This document shows, piece by piece, positions 6,198 to 8,387 of a stretch of DNA of 8,387 nucleotides (its first letter is position 1; each line of letters starts with the position of its first letter). The stretch is from Treponema sp. GTDB lineage: Bacteria; Spirochaetota; Spirochaetia; Treponematales; Treponemataceae. Made by a program: the position numbers and the translations under genes. The notes under the pieces are model-generated. The model did no database searches. It was not told the DNA's origin and saw only the letters and a program-made list of their open reading frames with translations. The stretch covers positions 1 through 8,387 of the forward strand of contig JAILNY010000038.1 of the NCBI GenBank assembly GCA_024691105.1. The letters are read 5' to 3'.

Positions 6198-6211
6198 TTA
6201 TTTTTCTCTCC

Positions 6212-6217
6212 GATAAT
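6212..6217 (+). promoter_or_regulatory. Candidate -10 box of the beta-barrel gene
   Basis: GATAAT ends 6 nt before the ATG at 6224, the same spacing as in the divergent transporter promoter, so this message may also be leaderless. No Shine-Dalgarno is visible; the upstream bases are TTTTTCTCTCC. There is no good -35 hexamer at 16-18 bp, so the promoter would be weak or need an activator. Confidence 0.4.
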
Positions 6218-6223
6218 GAATTT

Positions 6224-6805
6224 ATGAATAAAAAATTTTTAATGATTCCGGTTCTGATGCTTTCATGTTTCTTAACCTTTGCAAAGGACCGTGGCTTTTT
6301 TGGTTTTCAATTTGGACTCGGAGGAACTGTCCCTCTTTATGGCGATGGTATTCAATGGGACAATCATTCAAAAATGAATGATGAAAAATACGCCCGGGTA
6401 ATTTTTGGAGCAGATGCAGGTATTACACTCCGGCTTTCTAAACCGCTTTACTTTATCTGCGGAATTGACACTTCGTTTGACTTTACGTGGAACAAAGACT
6501 ATTACCTTAATTCAATTGATTATGCCTTTATCGGTGGATTTCAGTTTTATCCCGGCTGGGGAAATCTTTCTTTTACCCTTGCCTATGCATTTGGAAGCCG
6601 TTCCGATTTTGTAAAACTTTCTCCAGGTTATCCAAATGTCACTCCCGTTAAATGGGGCAACGGTTTTAAGATTGCTGTTGAATATGATTTTATTGACGGC
6701 GGTGGAATTGTTCCTGTTGCGGGAGTCTATTACAGATTTATGCCGCGCGGTTATGACAAATACGACAATATTTTAAGTATATATTTCAGACTTGCGTTCC
6801 GTTAA
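6224..6805 (+). CDS. Predicted small outer-membrane beta-barrel protein, unknown function
   Basis: A 193-residue protein with a Sec signal peptide (MNKK, hydrophobic core, cut probably after A20). The mature part has about eight amphipathic stretches rich in Gly and aromatic residues (roughly 24-34, 57-71, 74-89, 96-109, 113-124, 144-156, 161-172, 182-193), for example GGFQFYPGW (104-112) and LSFTLAYAF (115-123). It ends in IYFRLAFR, a typical last strand of a barrel with alternating aromatics. Size and pattern suggest an eight-stranded barrel of the OmpA/OmpW/OmpX size class, but I recognise no specific family. It is transcribed divergently from the transporter operon across 86 bp and ends just before a strong hairpin terminator. 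The start at 6224 is chosen because it gives the complete signal peptide, although no ribosome site precedes it. A role as an outer-membrane pore for the transporter's ligand is possible, but the sequence alone does not show it. Confidence 0.85.
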   Translation: MNKKFLMIPVLMLSCFLTFAKDRGFFGFQFGLGGTVPLYGDGIQWDNHSKMNDEKYARVIFGADAGITLRLSKPLYFICGIDTSFDFTWNKDYYLNSIDYAFIGGFQFYPGWGNLSFTLAYAFGSRSDFVKLSPGYPNVTPVKWGNGFKIAVEYDFIDGGGIVPVAGVYYRFMPRGYDKYDNILSIYFRLAFR

Positions 6806-6841
6806 AAAAAAATCCTGTGTTTTACAACACAGGATTTTTTT
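6806..6841. terminator. Bidirectional rho-independent terminator
   Basis: A 16-bp perfect stem (6806-6821 with 6826-6841) encloses a TTAC loop. The inner part is ATCCTGTGTT/AACACAGGAT, and the outer part is A6 facing T6 (seven T in all on the right side), so each strand ends in a U-run after a stable stem. It begins right after the stop of the beta-barrel gene (6803-6805) and ends one base before the RNase Y stop (6845-6843), so it serves both convergent genes. Confidence 0.93.
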
Positions 6842-6842
6842 G

Positions 6843-8372
6843 CTATCGGGCGTATTCGACAATTCGTGTTTCGCGAATCATCGTAAGTTTGATTCTTCCC
6901 GGATAACGAAGATCTGTTTCTATCTGCTTTGCAATTTTACGTGCAAGCTCTTTAACATCTCCGTCAGGAATTTTTTCGTTATTAACAAGAATACGTAATT
7001 CACGACCAGCCTGAATTGCGTAAGCTTTTTCAACACCTTCAAAACTCTCTGCAATACCTTCAAGGTTTTCAAGACGTTTAACGTAGTTGTCTACAGTCTC
7101 GCGTCGAGCACCTGGGCGCGCTGCAGAAATTGCATCGGCAATCTGAACAAGAATTGCTTCAATGCTTGTAGGCTCAATGTCATTATGGTGTGCACCAATG
7201 GCATTGATAATTCTTGGATCCTCGCCCATCTTGCGTGCCATCTCAGCACCAACTTCTGCGTGGTTCTGGTCAGAATCGTTTTCTGCTCCCTTACCGATAT
7301 CATGCAAGATAGCCGCACGCTTAGCAAGTTCTCTATCTGCCCCAAGTTCTGCGGCAAGCATTCCTGCAATAAGTGCAACTTCTTTTGAGTGAACAAGAAC
7401 GTTCTGTCCGTAACTTGTTCTAAAGTAAAGACGACCAAGAGCTCTGACACCGTCAGTGCTCATATTATGGATTCCAAGTTCAAAGAGGGCTTTTTCACCT
7501 TCTTCATAAATCTTGTTCTGTACTTCGCGTGTAACCTTCTGTACAATTTCTTCGATTCTTGCCGGATGAATACGTCCGTCAGAAATAAGGCGTTCAAGAG
7601 ATTCTTTTGCAATTTCCTTGCGAACCGGGTCAAAACATGAAATTACAACAGCTTCAGGAGTATCATCAATAATGATATCTACACCAGTAAGAGTTTCAAG
7701 AGTACGGATGTTACGTCCTTCACGGCCGATAATACGTCCCTTCATCTCATCACTTGGCAATGATACTGTGGCTACTGTAATGTCACTGGTAGTTTCCGGT
7801 GCAATTCTCTGAATAGTGGTAACAAGAATGTCTTTTGCTTTCTTTTCTGCAGTAAGCTGTGCTTCCTGCTCGATTTTATTGATAAGAGCCTGTGCATCAT
7901 GACGTGCGTCATTCTCAAGGTTCTTGATAATCAACTCTTTTGCTTCCTGCTGAGAAAGACCAGAGATCTTTTCAAGTTCCTGACGATAAAGCTCTTCCTG
8001 TTTAGAAAGTTCTTCTTCTTTTTTTACCATTGCAGCTTTCTTTTCTGCAAGTTCTTTTTCGTTTTTTTCAAATTCCGCTGCACGCTGATCAAGGAGTTCT
8101 TCTTTTTTGTTTACCCTTGCTTCGAAGCGCTGCACTTCGGCTCTGCGTTCACGGTTTTCCCGCTCCTGCTGATTTCGTTCACGAATGAGCTCATCTTTTG
8201 CATTTAACAAAATTTCTTTTTTCTGTGCTTCGGCCTCGCGAATTGCATCCTGCTTTACACGTTCTGCCTTCTGCTCAGAAGCTGTTAATTGAAATCTGGC
8301 ATAAATCCAGCGAATAATCCATCCAAGAACAATTCCAGCAACAGGGAGAACTATGTACAACACGATGTTCAT
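6843..8372 (-). CDS. rny: Ribonuclease Y (membrane-anchored endoribonuclease)
   Basis: A complete 509-residue RNase Y, close to the roughly 520 residues usual for the family. It initiates mRNA decay by endonucleolytic cleavage at the inner membrane face. Residues 1-22 form the membrane anchor. A long, strongly charged coiled coil follows (about 28-180), rich in Glu, Lys, Arg and Gln. The KH RNA-binding domain (about 200-265) has the GxxG loop in IIGREGRN (214-221). The metal-dependent HD domain (about 322-420) has H328, the H357-D358 pair in AAILHDIGKGA, H371, H395-H396 and D413, the expected ligand set. The C-terminal domain (about 430-509) ends in KLTMIRETRIVEYAR, typical of the family. The ATG at 8372 follows a clear AGGAG (8383-8379) with 6 nt spacing. 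The gene converges on the beta-barrel gene and shares its terminator. Its promoter lies beyond the right edge. I see no odd feature, and the identification is secure. Confidence 0.98.
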   Translation of the reverse strand: MNIVLYIVLPVAGIVLGWIIRWIYARFQLTASEQKAERVKQDAIREAEAQKKEILLNAKDELIRERNQQERENRERRAEVQRFEARVNKKEELLDQRAAEFEKNEKELAEKKAAMVKKEEELSKQEELYRQELEKISGLSQQEAKELIIKNLENDARHDAQALINKIEQEAQLTAEKKAKDILVTTIQRIAPETTSDITVATVSLPSDEMKGRIIGREGRNIRTLETLTGVDIIIDDTPEAVVISCFDPVRKEIAKESLERLISDGRIHPARIEEIVQKVTREVQNKIYEEGEKALFELGIHNMSTDGVRALGRLYFRTSYGQNVLVHSKEVALIAGMLAAELGADRELAKRAAILHDIGKGAENDSDQNHAEVGAEMARKMGEDPRIINAIGAHHNDIEPTSIEAILVQIADAISAARPGARRETVDNYVKRLENLEGIAESFEGVEKAYAIQAGRELRILVNNEKIPDGDVKELARKIAKQIETDLRYPGRIKLTMIRETRIVEYAR

Positions 8373-8387
8373 ACTTCACTCCTATTG

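Noticed and set aside
6216..6227. Three-codon frame M-N-L-stop overlapping the ATG of the beta-barrel gene
   Set aside because: It is too short to judge, has no ribosome site, and its ATG would lie upstream of the predicted transcription start.
7091..7450. 119-codon minus-strand frame inside RNase Y, shifted from the main frame
   Set aside because: The main frame encodes the intact HD domain across this stretch. The shifted frame has no start signal or recognisable domain.
7899..8207. 102-codon plus-strand frame, very rich in Phe, opposite the RNase Y coiled coil
   Set aside because: The Phe-rich product is simply the reverse complement of Lys- and Glu-rich coiled-coil codons in a well-supported gene.
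1..8387. Search for mobile elements, CRISPR repeats, tRNA or other structured RNA genes
   Set aside because: No transposase frame, repeated spacer-repeat units, tRNA-like cloverleaf or long terminal repeats were seen. All long frames are accounted for by the listed genes.

Overview
The window is AT-rich bacterial DNA that most resembles a treponeme (Spirochaetota), probably a host-associated or gut/rumen Treponema. The signs are a four-gene BMP-type transporter operon with a spirochaete-style lipoprotein, an RNase Y gene, a 7TM-GGDEF protein, and small secreted or beta-barrel proteins that match no widespread family. The genus is an inference from gene content; no 16S or other taxonomic marker is present.

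Layout. Positions 1-349 (minus) hold the 5' part of a gene for a small exported protein that runs off the left edge. A 226-bp divergent spacer (350-575) carries a good sigma70-type promoter for a membrane-bound diguanylate cyclase (576-1814, plus). That gene converges on the transporter operon, and the two stop codons share one TTAA. The operon runs leftwards from 6137 to 1811: substrate-binding lipoprotein, double-ATPase subunit, permease, permease. The genes are packed with a 3-nt gap, a 1-nt overlap (TAATG) and a 4-nt overlap (ATGA), so they are very likely co-transcribed and translationally coupled. To the right of an 86-bp divergent spacer, a predicted outer-membrane beta-barrel gene (6224-6805, plus) ends in a strong bidirectional hairpin terminator. 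It shares this terminator with the complete rny (RNase Y) gene (8372-6843, minus).

How the parts work together. The lipoprotein (type-I BMP fold) would capture a small aromatic ligand in the periplasm and pass it to two BMP-family permeases driven by one tandem ATPase. The four-gene order (A-B-C-D) and the lipoprotein's subtype favour the spirochaete riboflavin importer RfuABCD. A purine-nucleoside importer (PnrA/Nup type) is the main alternative.

The most notable region is the 86-bp spacer 6138-6223. The transporter promoter there (TTGACA, 17 bp, TAATAT) has its entire spacer filled by a perfect 22-bp palindrome. Its -10 box ends 6 nt before the ATG, which predicts a repressor-controlled, essentially leaderless transcript. 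This leaves no room for the FMN riboswitch that often controls riboflavin genes. The divergent beta-barrel gene has a -10-like box at the same distance from its ATG and also lacks a Shine-Dalgarno sequence.

I found no mobile element, CRISPR array, tRNA or rRNA.
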